From NCBI RefSeq assembly GCF_001425445.1, contig NZ_LMQU01000010.1, forward strand, positions 255,501-319,500: a DNA stretch of 64,000 bases, given 5' to 3'. Below are positions 29,677 to 38,511 of this stretch, one piece after another. Below the pieces are notes generated by a model. The model had not been told where the DNA came from, did no database searches, and was given only the letters and a program-made list of their open reading frames with translations. Source of the stretch: Devosia sp. Leaf420. GTDB taxonomy: Bacteria > Pseudomonadota > Alphaproteobacteria > Rhizobiales > Devosiaceae. Both the position numbers and the translations under genes were made by a program. Within the stretch, counting starts at the first letter, position 1. Each line of letters starts with the position of its first letter.

Positions 29677-30810
29677 ATGTCAGAGGATTCAGTGGCTTGC
29701 GGCTCAGAGCGGCTTGGGGAAAACCCGCCGAACGAAGAGCGCATCCGGAAAATCGTCCATGTCGACATGGATGCCTTTTTCGCATCGGTCGAACAGCGGG
29801 ATGATCCGAGCCTTCGGGGCAAGCCCGTCGCCGTTGGTGGTGCGCGCCAGCGTGGTGTCGTTGCTGCCGCCAGTTATGAGGCCAGGGTTTTCGGTGTTCG
29901 ATCGGCCATGCCGTCGGTGACCGCAGCACGGAAATGCCCTGACCTGATTTTCGTAAAACCGCGCTTTGACGTCTACAAATCGGTCTCGGCTCAGATCCAT
30001 GAGATTTTTGCAGAGTACACGCCTCTCATCGAGCCACTCTCGCTCGACGAAGCCTATCTCGATGTGACCGAGAATTTAAAAGGCATGGCCATAGCAAGTG
30101 AAATCGCCGAAGAGATCCGCGCAAAAATCCTCGATAGAACGGGGCTGACGGCCTCGGCGGGCATATCCTACAACAAGTTCCTCGCCAAGATGGCCTCGGG
30201 CCACAACAAGCCCAATGGCCAGTTCGTTATCCCACCGGCCAAAGGGCAAGCTTTCGTGCGGACCTTGCCTGTCGCGAAATTCCACGGCGTGGGACCAGCG
30301 ACAGCGACGAAAATGCAGGCACTCGGCATAAAAACCGGTGCGGATCTTGAAGCGCAAAGCCTTGAATTCCTGCAGCGCCATTTCCGCTCAGGTGGAGAGT
30401 ACTATTATTGGATTGCGCGCGGTATCGATCATCGCCGGGTCAAGCCAGACCGCGTTCGGAAGAGCGTGGGAGGCGAAAACACCTTTTTCGATGACGTCCA
30501 TGATCTACCAGGGGCATTGGAGAAGCTCTCGCCGATCATCGATAAGGTCTGGCGACACGCAGAGCAGAAGAGCCTTTATGGGCGCACCCTGACCCTTAAA
30601 GTGAAGTTCGCCGATTTCGAAATCATCACCCGCAGCCGAACGGAACAGGCGCCGTTCGCAACCAAGGTGGCAGTTGAGCGTACCGCACATTCGTTGCTGG
30701 CGCCGGTGTTTCCTACCTCGAAGGGCATACGCTTGCTGGGTATCTCGATTTCTGGTTTTGAGCCGGCGAGCAGATCGGATGGCGTGGAGCAGCTGGCGCT
30801 CGCATTGTGA
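29677..30810 (+). CDS. dinB: DNA polymerase IV (DinB), Y family
   Basis: 377-residue translesion polymerase. The ATG at 29677 is chosen because GGTGG precedes it by about 7 bases; the frame stays open further upstream through the promoter. Catalytic signatures are present: VHVDMDAFFASVEQRD near the start (first metal Asp), the fingers segment KPVAVGG, SLDEAYLDVT (catalytic Asp-Glu), then little-finger sequence toward the C-terminus. The end lacks an obvious strong clamp-binding QLxLF but has QLALAL, a weak version. It shares the LexA box with imuA and ends 3 bp from the convergent SRAP gene. Confidence 0.93.
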   Translation: MSEDSVACGSERLGENPPNEERIRKIVHVDMDAFFASVEQRDDPSLRGKPVAVGGARQRGVVAAASYEARVFGVRSAMPSVTAARKCPDLIFVKPRFDVYKSVSAQIHEIFAEYTPLIEPLSLDEAYLDVTENLKGMAIASEIAEEIRAKILDRTGLTASAGISYNKFLAKMASGHNKPNGQFVIPPAKGQAFVRTLPVAKFHGVGPATATKMQALGIKTGADLEAQSLEFLQRHFRSGGEYYYWIARGIDHRRVKPDRVRKSVGGENTFFDDVHDLPGALEKLSPIIDKVWRHAEQKSLYGRTLTLKVKFADFEIITRSRTEQAPFATKVAVERTAHSLLAPVFPTSKGIRLLGISISGFEPASRSDGVEQLALAL

Positions 30811-30813
30811 CCA

Positions 30814-31614
30814 TCAGAGCAACAGCTTTTCCGGCTCCCCGATCGTGCTGGAGGGTGGATCTTCCTTTTTGCCGACGGAGACGATCTCAAGGACATCGTT
30901 TGGCAATGGCCTTTGCAGGAGGATGGCTTCTTCCTTAGAGGCCGTGAGCCAAATGTCGATCTCATCCGGGGTGGTCAAGATTACCGGCATCGCCTTCATG
31001 TGTATGCTGCCGACAATGTTGTTCGGCGTGCAGGTAAGGAAGCCGAAAAGATCGAGGTTTTCTTCTCGCCCCGTTTTCATCTTCCTCACGCCGCTCCATC
31101 CCTGGACCCAAATCCCAGCAAACAAAGCCAATGGTCTCGATTGGTCAAAAGCAAACCATGTGTCGCCCTTTTTCCGCCCCGCATCGTCGACGGTATTGTC
31201 GAATTCGGAGAATGAGGTGAAGGGCACAACGCAGCGGTTGTCGACGCCCATCCATCTGTTCCAATGGGCATTCCACCGGCCAGTGTCGGATCGGATGTTC
31301 CGGACGTTCGTGGTGCCGTTATCAGGCTCGGCAGCAAGCAGCGCGTCGAAATCGACCTCTTTGCCTTTGGCGCGCAATTTGTCCGCGCGCTTGGCTGCAC
31401 TGTCGTAGAGCGCCTTGCCGGAGGACGGCAGACCCCAGCGCAACTTGGTGAGCTCCCTGCCTGCCGGAGTGTTTCGCACGACGGGAGCAAGATAGTCTGG
31501 AAAGATGCCGGTCTGCGGCGCGAAGTTGCCTAGGTTGTCCGAGAAGAGGCCCAACTCTCGCACCAGAGCAGCTATGGCATCGCGATTAGAGGTATGGCTA
31601 TAGAGATTGCACAT
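30814..31614 (-). CDS. SRAP-domain protein (HMCES/YedK family)
   Basis: 266-residue member of the SRAP family, which crosslinks to abasic sites in single-stranded DNA through its N-terminal Cys and protects them. The family residues are visible: Cys2 (MCNLYS), Asn103, Glu137 (SFSEF) and His205 (HMKAMPVIL). The length is slightly above the usual 220-240. It lies tail to tail with dinB next to the SOS mutasome, consistent with a DNA-damage role. Such genes often travel with SOS cassettes on mobile DNA. Confidence 0.9.
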   Translation of the reverse strand: MCNLYSHTSNRDAIAALVRELGLFSDNLGNFAPQTGIFPDYLAPVVRNTPAGRELTKLRWGLPSSGKALYDSAAKRADKLRAKGKEVDFDALLAAEPDNGTTNVRNIRSDTGRWNAHWNRWMGVDNRCVVPFTSFSEFDNTVDDAGRKKGDTWFAFDQSRPLALFAGIWVQGWSGVRKMKTGREENLDLFGFLTCTPNNIVGSIHMKAMPVILTTPDEIDIWLTASKEEAILLQRPLPNDVLEIVSVGKKEDPPSSTIGEPEKLLL

Positions 31615-31650
31615 CGCGGGTATCCTTCGAGCTCGACTGGCGGGTTCACC

Positions 31651-31950
31651 CTAGAATGCTTTCGGCAGCTGAATGCTAAGTCCGCCTCCCGCCGCCCCGC
31701 AGATCGGACATCTCATTGCCAGCTTGAATTCATAATCCACTGCCACGTTCCCAAGCCGGCCAATGACTTCGTCGTAATCGATCTTATGGGAATGCTCGTA
31801 GTCATCTGAGCAAAAGCTCGTCAAAACGCATCCCGCGTCACGATGGTCAACGAGCGTCTCAATTTTGTCTATTGGATCAGGCGGTTTCCCTGGATAGTCC
31901 GGTACCCTCAAAGTCCGCCCCGCTCCATGCTCGACCAACTGACGTGACAT
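31651..31950 (-). CDS. small hypothetical protein with CPIC motif
   Basis: 99 residues, acidic in the middle, with a single C-terminal MRCPICGAAGG motif like half a zinc ribbon and further Cys at about residues 41 and 47. It reads as coding sequence (Asp/Glu-rich, no odd composition). No good ribosome binding site precedes the ATG. Function unknown. Confidence 0.5.
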   Translation of the reverse strand: MSRQLVEHGAGRTLRVPDYPGKPPDPIDKIETLVDHRDAGCVLTSFCSDDYEHSHKIDYDEVIGRLGNVAVDYEFKLAMRCPICGAAGGGLSIQLPKAF

Positions 31951-32090
31951 TCTAAGTCCGTCGCTGACATAACGGCAGTGACAATCGGCCAGTTAGAGCT
32001 CGTTAAGCCCCGCATATAGCCGTAGCCTTGGTGCCACTCTTACACTGATCGCCGAGATAGCGAATACCTTCCACATCAACTCAATTTTTG

Positions 32091-32480
32091 AATTTGCCAT
32101 GACGATCTGCAAGGTCAGTCGGTAGTTCACCATAGAGGCTCAGTTTGCGAGCGATCGCACATTTTGAGTTTGTGAATTCGATGACAATCGCGAACTGCCT
32201 CCTGGTCCCTTTGGTAGTTATCCAGCCATTGGATGCTCCAATCTTTCCATGGCTGATGGCGTGAAGTATTTCGATTTCTGAGACGCCATCGGTCGCCTTT
32301 GGAAGAGACGAAACGTCCTCTGTCTTTGACGAGAGATCCTCACCCGTCAGAAATTCCAGAGTGAACGCTTCAACGGCGGCGTTTTTCGGAGAATTGTTGC
32401 AGTCGTCGCTTCGTTTGATTTTCAGTTTGGTTGCTCCCGTTGATAAAGTGACGAACAGCGATCTCGCATTTCGACACCAA
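32091..32480 (-). pseudogene. startless open frame, probable gene remnant
   Basis: A minus-strand frame ending at TGA 32091-32093 reads for over 120 codons like real protein (for example KNAAVEAFTLEFLTGEDL and FAIVIEFTNSKCAIARKLSL). It has no ATG, GTG or TTG before it runs under the neighbouring plus-strand gene. This suggests a gene whose 5' end was lost, or a non-standard start. No family recognised. Confidence 0.35.
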
Positions 32481-32500
32481 GACCGAGCGAAAAGATCAGA

Positions 32501-33049
32501 GTGACCTTGTCTCCACAGACCCTGAGTTACAACGACCGCCGCTTGGTGGCGGATTGGGCGGCCGCATGCGCTGAGCGCGTGCTGTCCTTGTTCGAAGTGG
32601 AATGTCCAGAGGACAGCAGACCTCGAGATGCAATCGCTCGAACCAGGGCGTTTGCTCGAGGGGAATTAGACACCGCGTCCCAGATTCGACGCCGGTTCGG
32701 AGGCGGCAGCACATCTCGGGACGCGCGTTCTCCCGCAGCGGTCGCGGCAGCCAGATCTGCAGGCCAATCGTCGGCTGTTTGCCATATGGGCGCACACGCA
32801 TTGGGAGCAGCCGCCTTTGCTGCAAAGGCTATGAGCATTGCCAATCCAGACAAACCTCTTGCAGCTGATGAAGAAATTAGCTGGCAGATGGATCAGATGA
32901 CATCAGAGGTCCGGAACGCGCTCAGCTCGCTTCCGCCGGTCGGTGAACATGTCTCCGGCCCACTTGGTCCTAGACTACTGGCTCGAGGGCAGATCGGCGA
33001 GATCATCCGGAAACTACAAGCGGCCATAGCAGTGGCCAAGAAATCTTAA
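32501..33049 (+). CDS. putative immunity protein (Imm5-like)
   Basis: 182 residues beginning at a GTG. The helical pattern YNDRRLVADWAAACAERVLSLFE ... PRDAIARTRAFARGE ... ARSAGQSSAVCHMGAHALGAAAFAAKA is that of the Imm-5-like putative immunity proteins found near polymorphic toxin genes and as orphans. These are cytoplasmic and all-helical. No toxin gene is nearby, so it may be an orphan immunity gene or serve another role. Confidence 0.65.
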   Translation: MTLSPQTLSYNDRRLVADWAAACAERVLSLFEVECPEDSRPRDAIARTRAFARGELDTASQIRRRFGGGSTSRDARSPAAVAAARSAGQSSAVCHMGAHALGAAAFAAKAMSIANPDKPLAADEEISWQMDQMTSEVRNALSSLPPVGEHVSGPLGPRLLARGQIGEIIRKLQAAIAVAKKS

Positions 33050-33335
33050 TCTCGATTGCTTGAAGCTGCAGATGGCGACGTGCGCGATTAGGACATCGAG
33101 CTAGGTGCCGTGAGTGCGCGGTTAGCGGAGCTACCGCATATGGTCTGGAATCAAGGATATGCTCCCTTGCCAGCTTCCTGCGAGACATCGGCGGAATCGA
33201 TAACGAAGCCTGCGCGTCATGCAATAAGAGCTGCTCAATAATGTCGCGCTTGCTGCGTGCTAAGGCCGTCCGGACAATATCGGAGTTGCCGCTTGATGCC
33301 GGGGCTCTAAGCTTGCTTCTTGTCAACCTGGTCGC
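33050..33335. other. intergenic region, no supported gene
   Basis: Under 300 bp. A minus-strand frame (33003-33326) has protein-like residues in its first half but a poor second half and no ribosome binding site. It was not accepted. Confidence 0.35.
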
Positions 33336-34265
33336 TCAGCCGTGAGCTTGGAAACGCTTGCGAAATTGAGAGGGGGACAGGCCTACGATCTGAAGGAAAA
33401 CTTTGCGGAAAGCGCTTGGATCTCTGTACCCGACACTCCATGCAACAGCGTCGATTGGATCTCTGCTGAACTGAAGTTTTTCGCGAGCTTTGTTGATGCG
33501 AAACCGTTGAAGATACTCGGTGGCTGTCATGCTCGTAGTCCTCCGGAAGCGCCGCAAGAACGTCCTTTCCTCTAACCCGGACTTCGCCGTCATGTCCGAG
33601 AGACTAATGCTTTCCGCGTATTGCGAATGAAGCCAGTGTTGCACTACCAGAACGGCCGCATCACCATGATTTAGGCGCGGGACGAATGAGCTGTAATAGC
33701 GTTGCTCTCTTCCGGGAGGATCTATCAGCAACGTGGCTGCAGTGGCTTGCATCGCTGTCGTGCCCAGGTATCTATCGACCAGCTTCAGACCCAAGTCTGT
33801 CCAAGCCATCATGCCCCCTGCGGTGATTATGTCTCCATCGTCGATCACCAGTCGGTCCACGTCGAGATTCACCAGGGGAAAGCGAGACCTGAAGGCGTCT
33901 GCGGTTGCCCAATGCGTCGTCGCAGATCGGCCGTTCAGAAGCCCCGTTTCTCCTAGGATGAATGCACCAACGCAGACGGATGCGAGGGTGGTTCCCCTAC
34001 CGTGAAGATCCCGCAAGGCAGGCATCATCGGGCGAGCTACACTATAATCAACCGGCCCTCCCAACCCTGGTGGAATTATCAGGACACGCGGATCGCCAGT
34101 CTCTCCGGTCGGTGAAATGCTGTTTGAATCTGCTTGCCATCGAGTTGCCCGGATCTGAGGTCGATCCGATCGATTGGCAATTGCGAAAAGGTCTGCCAAG
34201 CCGAGCAGAGCCGCCTCCTGAGCGCCTGGATACACGACCAGTGCAATTTCGATCTTGTCGTCCAT
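33336..34265 (-). CDS. GlxA-type AraC-family transcriptional regulator
   Basis: 309 residues from the ATG at 34265 (MDDKIEIALVVYPGAQ); the frame extends upstream without coding character. The N-terminal half is a DJ-1/PfpI-like amidotransferase-fold domain with the nucleophile-elbow sequence ASVCVGAFILGETGLL. The C-terminal 100 residues are a double helix-turn-helix AraC domain (SLSDMTAKSGLEERTFLRRFRRTT ... DAVAWSVGYRDPSAFRKVF). It diverges from a cysteine hydrolase gene, with a large dyad between, so it probably activates or represses that gene. Confidence 0.92.
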   Translation of the reverse strand: MDDKIEIALVVYPGAQEAALLGLADLFAIANRSDRPQIRATRWQADSNSISPTGETGDPRVLIIPPGLGGPVDYSVARPMMPALRDLHGRGTTLASVCVGAFILGETGLLNGRSATTHWATADAFRSRFPLVNLDVDRLVIDDGDIITAGGMMAWTDLGLKLVDRYLGTTAMQATAATLLIDPPGREQRYYSSFVPRLNHGDAAVLVVQHWLHSQYAESISLSDMTAKSGLEERTFLRRFRRTTSMTATEYLQRFRINKAREKLQFSRDPIDAVAWSVGYRDPSAFRKVFLQIVGLSPSQFRKRFQAHG

Positions 34266-34276
34266 GTGTCGGTTCC

Positions 34277-34311
34277 GACCCGCTATTTGTCGGTGTCGCC
34301 AATAGCGGGTC
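34277..34311. promoter_or_regulatory. 11-bp inverted repeat in divergent promoter
   Basis: GACCCGCTATT (34277-34287) and AATAGCGGGTC (34301-34311) are perfect inverse copies with a 13-nt spacer between the GlxA-type regulator and the hydrolase. Likely operator. Confidence 0.55.
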
Positions 34312-34354
34312 GTTCGGTGAACGTCCATATTGCGTGCACGAAAGGATCTTATTC

Positions 34355-34897
34355 ATGAGCAAGCAAGCAGTCATCGTCATAGACTTTCAGAACGACTACC
34401 TGGCATCCGGATCATGGCCGCTGGTCGGCATTGATGCCGCAGTTCAGAATGCGAAAAATGTTATCGCCCACGCTCGGAGCCAGGGCATACCGGTCATCAA
34501 TGTTCGGCATGAGAACCCCCCAGGCTCTCCATTCTTCGTCGCCGGAACGCCTGGCGCTGAAATCATATCAGCAGTGGCGCCAGAAGATGGCGAGGAGGTT
34601 GTCGTGAAGCATTTCCCAAATGCATTCCGCGACACCGGCCTCAAGGGGTTGCTGGTTGAAATTGGCATTGAGGACGTGATCATCATCGGTGCGATGAGCC
34701 ACATGTGCATCGATGCCACAGCCCGGGCCGCCGCTGATTTCGGGTTCAACGTGACTATTGTCGAAGACGCTGCCGCTACTCGCGATGCCGAGTTCGACGG
34801 CTTGAAAGTTCCTGCTGACCATGTGCACGCAGCATTCATGTCGGCACTAGGCTTTGCTTATGCAAAGATCGTCAAAACAGAAGCCTACCTCGGATAA
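34355..34897 (+). CDS. isochorismatase-family cysteine hydrolase
   Basis: 180-residue alpha/beta hydrolase of the isochorismatase/nicotinamidase superfamily. The triad is visible: Asp in VIDFQNDYL, Lys in VVKHFPNAF, and Cys in MSHMCIDATARAA. AAGGA lies 8 bases before the ATG. It is the only target adjacent to the divergent GlxA-type regulator. Substrates in the family are small amides or carbamates; the actual one cannot be told from sequence. Confidence 0.9.
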   Translation: MSKQAVIVIDFQNDYLASGSWPLVGIDAAVQNAKNVIAHARSQGIPVINVRHENPPGSPFFVAGTPGAEIISAVAPEDGEEVVVKHFPNAFRDTGLKGLLVEIGIEDVIIIGAMSHMCIDATARAAADFGFNVTIVEDAAATRDAEFDGLKVPADHVHAAFMSALGFAYAKIVKTEAYLG

Positions 34898-34904
34898 TAA
34901 CCCG

Positions 34905-34936
34905 ATGGCCCGCACTGAAGTTCGCGGGCCATTTTC
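34905..34936 (+). terminator. terminator after the cysteine hydrolase
   Basis: A 9-bp inverted repeat (34905-34913 and 34924-34932) with a 10-nt loop runs into TTTC, 8 bases after the stop codon. Confidence 0.65.
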
Positions 34937-35040
34937 TGATCTAGGTGGAAGCGCGCTGAGTCGTACACACGGTAATGCAACAGCGCCTCTGATCTAATTT
35001 CTTTGAGCAAATCCGGCTTGCTCTGAGAGCGCCAATGCGC

Positions 35041-38000
35041 TCACGCAAGTTCATGTACGCGAACCTCTGGCACCACAGCTTGAGCGATTTCACAAAGATG
35101 CCGGTGATGCGTGAGATAGATGACCTGCCCAACCGTTGCCATCTCACCGAAGAGCCGAAAGACCTCCTCGGAGCGGACATGATCGAACGTCTCCATGATG
35201 TCATCTGCGATAAATGGGACCGGTGCGCGCGCCTGGGCAAACTCGTAGTATCCAGCGAGCCTCAGAGCGAGGTACAGTTGAAACCTGGCGCCCTTGCTCA
35301 GAGCGTCCGCAACCTTGGACGGACCATCCTTCTGAATGGCGATCAAGACCTCGCCATTCTTCGACGGTTGCGTCGCGAGGCCCGAGTAATGACCTCTCGT
35401 CATGAGTGAGAAGGCCTGAGACGCCTTGTCCATCATCGCCGATCGATGCTGATCCCGATAAGTTCGAAGAGCATGGCTCGCCGAAAGAATTCCCAGACGC
35501 AGGCGGACATATCGTGCTGCTGCCTCTTCCATTTCAAGGACAACTGTCCGCCGTTGAGCATCCAGTCGGGCGACGGCGCTGTCGCTGCCGATGGCGTCAA
35601 GTTTATCGATGGCACGCGTTTGCCGGACGAGGTGCTCCTTGAGGGCATCCGTGCTATTCTCAAGTCGTTGCTCAAGCTGCACCTTCTCCAAAAGAACAGC
35701 ATCCTCGTCCAAGCCATCGAGCGTGTCGGCAGCTTCGTCCAAAGATCTAACGGCAAGTTCAGCGGTCAGTCTGATCTCTAGGTCGGATATATCTTTCCGT
35801 ACTCGATCCCTGTCCTTGAGGAGCTCTTCCTGCTCCGCTACCTGCATCAGATTATCGGCTGCGAATGCACGAAGAACCTCGGTTCTGGCCGATATGAAGG
35901 CTTTCTCTTCAGCTAGCAGAACATCACGTGCTATCATCGCAGCCTCGATGTCCCCGCTCACGCCATCCCTATTCGCACGTGCTCTTTCTGCCAGTTCCAA
36001 TCGCCGGACCAGTGCTGCTGCCATTTGTTCGGGGGCATCGAGATCGAGGGGATGAGCGCATGCTTCGGCAATGGCCACGACCTCATTCCTGAATAGCTGT
36101 TGATCGGCTTCCATCTTCTCGATCCGTAGACCCATGGCATCACGGTCTACAAGAGCCTGAGCTAAGAGGTCGAGCTGGTCGAGCACTCCGCCGATCGCTG
36201 CTGCTGGAAGACCTCGCTGAAGCCACGTTGCCGCCAAGGCGTTGGTAATCGCTTCGACCCATTCTTCCTCGCGGCGCATGGCCGTATCGACAGCCCGCTT
36301 CCTGGCAGCGAGTTCTTCCTCCCGCTCAGCAAGAGTGCGCAACGCCTCTGTATGTTCGGCATCCAACTTCGCCTGTCTGGTCAAGAAAGTTTCGGCGAGT
36401 GCGACTACTTCTTCGAGGCTGCCGGAGGTGTCGGCCGTAAGTCCGACGCGGGCCAACGCCTCGATGATGTCGGAACGAAACTGCACAATTTCGCCCTCAA
36501 CGCGAGTGAGGGAGCTTTTCGCGGCCCCCGCTCGCGTGAAGGCATCAAGGGACTCTTCACGCGCTACTACGATTTCTTCAATCGCGGACAACAGATGTTC
36601 AGGATCCACCAGATCCAGTGACAACCTCCCCAACGAGGTCGATTGGCGCATAGCGCGAACAATCGCGCCCTGTTCCTCGTCGATGGCATCCAGTTCCCTT
36701 TTGACAGATGCCTTGGAGCTTTCAGCGACTGCGAGCGAAGCCAGAGTTGCACGTCGCTCTTCCAAAGCTCGCGCGTTTTGCGAACGAGCGGCTGAAACCG
36801 CATCGTCTTCGCGCAGAGTTTCTGCAAAGACATCTGCTGATTGCGGGAGCAGATCTTGCCGGTGCGCTTTCCATGCCGTGTCACGCGCGACGCGCACCCG
36901 CAACGCTTCCGCGTCATCTGGGATTTTCCCATTGGCATCGAACGCTTCTCGACGTCCCAGCAATTCGCGAATCGTCGCGTCATGGCTTGAGATTTGATCC
37001 GCGAGAACGGTCCTCCTAGACCGAAGGTCTGCCGATGAATTGCGCCAGCTGCTTATCTGTTGCTTGTTCGGTACCGCGCTACTAGCCAAAGACTCGCCGT
37101 CACCGGTCCACGGCCGCAACCGCATCGATGAAGTTTGCCACTCAAGCGTGCAATCTTCCAAACGCTTGATCGTCTGACGCCTTTCCTGAGCAAGCCCACT
37201 CTGCGCGATCTTTGACCGCAATGCTTCCAAACGAGCCCTGCTTGCGGCTGGCACTGCCCGTTCCTCAGCAACGCGCTCCTTCGCCGCTTCGAGCGCCACT
37301 GCGGCCAAAGCCAACTCGTCGCGTGCAGAACTTATCGCCGCGCTCAGACTGGTTCGCTGCTCGAATAGACCGCGTACCACCCCCATCGTTGCGGCCGGAA
37401 TGAGGAGGCCTCGAGGATCTTGATGACCTGTCCGGCCCAGTGCGGCCAAATTGACCGCGACGGCTTCATCGAGAATTTTCAGCTCTGACCGACGGGCTGG
37501 CAAGTCTAGCCCGGCGGCGACGTGTCGAGCTTTTCGATCGCCCAAGGCATTGATGCGCTCGGATACCGTGATGATCAGGTCGTCGCCCACAAGATCCGAT
37601 AGGCGATCACGAAGCCTTTCCAGTTCGGCAGTATTGGCTGCCAGACGCGCGGCGATGTCGGCTTCCTGAACCAGCATTTCCGCGACAGAACCCGTCCAAG
37701 TCTTCGGCGGAGTCGGCAGAGTAGGCATGGTCGACAGGATCTCTGCCTTGCGACGATGGTCCGCCAACATTGGCAACGCGCGCAGCAGCTTTAGAATTGC
37801 TTCTCGACGCGCGACCATCACAGCGTGTTCCGCCAGCGCCTGGTCGTATTTCTCCGTCGCCTCAATACGCTCTGCCTCGAGGGACTCGTACTTGGACCCC
37901 TGCGTGTCGATGGCATCGCGTTCGGCTTTGAGTTCCGCCAACCGCTTCTTCAATACCGCTAGTGCAGTTCCCTGGGCATGTTTGCGATAGATACTATCGG

Positions 38001-38511
38001 CCTCCACCTCGAGCGATTGGAGCGTTTCGCTAGCGCCTGACAGGCCAGCGCTGGCGGTGAACAGCAGCTTGCCTAGGTCGCCTTTGGACTCAAGGATGGC
38101 CTTTCCACCGTCTTCCAGGGTCTCGTCGTCCAGCGAAAACATATGGCCGTAGCTGTCACGCGACAGGCCTGCGAGGTGAGCGGAGAGTGCGACTTCGGCA
38201 ACTGGCTGATTGTCGGCATCAAACAAAGAATTGCTACGCTGCTTGGTCCGCAGAAAGGAGCGTTCCAGACCGTCGGCTTCCAACACGCCGCCTACCCGCA
38301 TGCTGGCGTATTCATGAAGGAAATTGTAGCGACTTCGCTCTTCGATACCGAACAGCAAGTCGAGATATCCGGACAACGCTGTTGATTTACCGGCCTCGTT
38401 CAAGCCGAAAATGATGTGCAGGTCCGCGCCCGAAGTCGGCGCCGGTCCGAAATCAATGGTCCTATCGGTGAACTTCCCATATCGAGTTAGATCAAGTCGG
38501 CGTAGCCTCAT
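35041..38511 (-). CDS. YhaN-like SMC-type ATPase
   Basis: 1156-residue ATPase of the Rad50/SbcC-like YhaN group. The N-terminal head has Walker A FGLNEAGKST (residues 35-44) and a Q-loop region. Long coiled-coil arms fill the middle (Glu/Ala/Arg-rich, about 180-1000). The C-terminal head has the signature region GARFQLYLALRLAGYYEF and Walker B PFIADDIMETFD, then a YLTHHRHL H-loop. The start overlaps the stop of the phosphoesterase gene (ATGA), the usual arrangement for SbcD/SbcC-type pairs. The complex would process DNA ends or structures. It is last in the long minus-strand gene train. Confidence 0.92.
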   Translation of the reverse strand: MRLRRLDLTRYGKFTDRTIDFGPAPTSGADLHIIFGLNEAGKSTALSGYLDLLFGIEERSRYNFLHEYASMRVGGVLEADGLERSFLRTKQRSNSLFDADNQPVAEVALSAHLAGLSRDSYGHMFSLDDETLEDGGKAILESKGDLGKLLFTASAGLSGASETLQSLEVEADSIYRKHAQGTALAVLKKRLAELKAERDAIDTQGSKYESLEAERIEATEKYDQALAEHAVMVARREAILKLLRALPMLADHRRKAEILSTMPTLPTPPKTWTGSVAEMLVQEADIAARLAANTAELERLRDRLSDLVGDDLIITVSERINALGDRKARHVAAGLDLPARRSELKILDEAVAVNLAALGRTGHQDPRGLLIPAATMGVVRGLFEQRTSLSAAISSARDELALAAVALEAAKERVAEERAVPAASRARLEALRSKIAQSGLAQERRQTIKRLEDCTLEWQTSSMRLRPWTGDGESLASSAVPNKQQISSWRNSSADLRSRRTVLADQISSHDATIRELLGRREAFDANGKIPDDAEALRVRVARDTAWKAHRQDLLPQSADVFAETLREDDAVSAARSQNARALEERRATLASLAVAESSKASVKRELDAIDEEQGAIVRAMRQSTSLGRLSLDLVDPEHLLSAIEEIVVAREESLDAFTRAGAAKSSLTRVEGEIVQFRSDIIEALARVGLTADTSGSLEEVVALAETFLTRQAKLDAEHTEALRTLAEREEELAARKRAVDTAMRREEEWVEAITNALAATWLQRGLPAAAIGGVLDQLDLLAQALVDRDAMGLRIEKMEADQQLFRNEVVAIAEACAHPLDLDAPEQMAAALVRRLELAERARANRDGVSGDIEAAMIARDVLLAEEKAFISARTEVLRAFAADNLMQVAEQEELLKDRDRVRKDISDLEIRLTAELAVRSLDEAADTLDGLDEDAVLLEKVQLEQRLENSTDALKEHLVRQTRAIDKLDAIGSDSAVARLDAQRRTVVLEMEEAAARYVRLRLGILSASHALRTYRDQHRSAMMDKASQAFSLMTRGHYSGLATQPSKNGEVLIAIQKDGPSKVADALSKGARFQLYLALRLAGYYEFAQARAPVPFIADDIMETFDHVRSEEVFRLFGEMATVGQVIYLTHHRHLCEIAQAVVPEVRVHELA

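Noticed and set aside
33003-33326. 107-codon minus-strand frame
   Set aside because: The first half looks faintly protein-like, but the second half is antisense to the end of the immunity gene, with no ribosome binding site.
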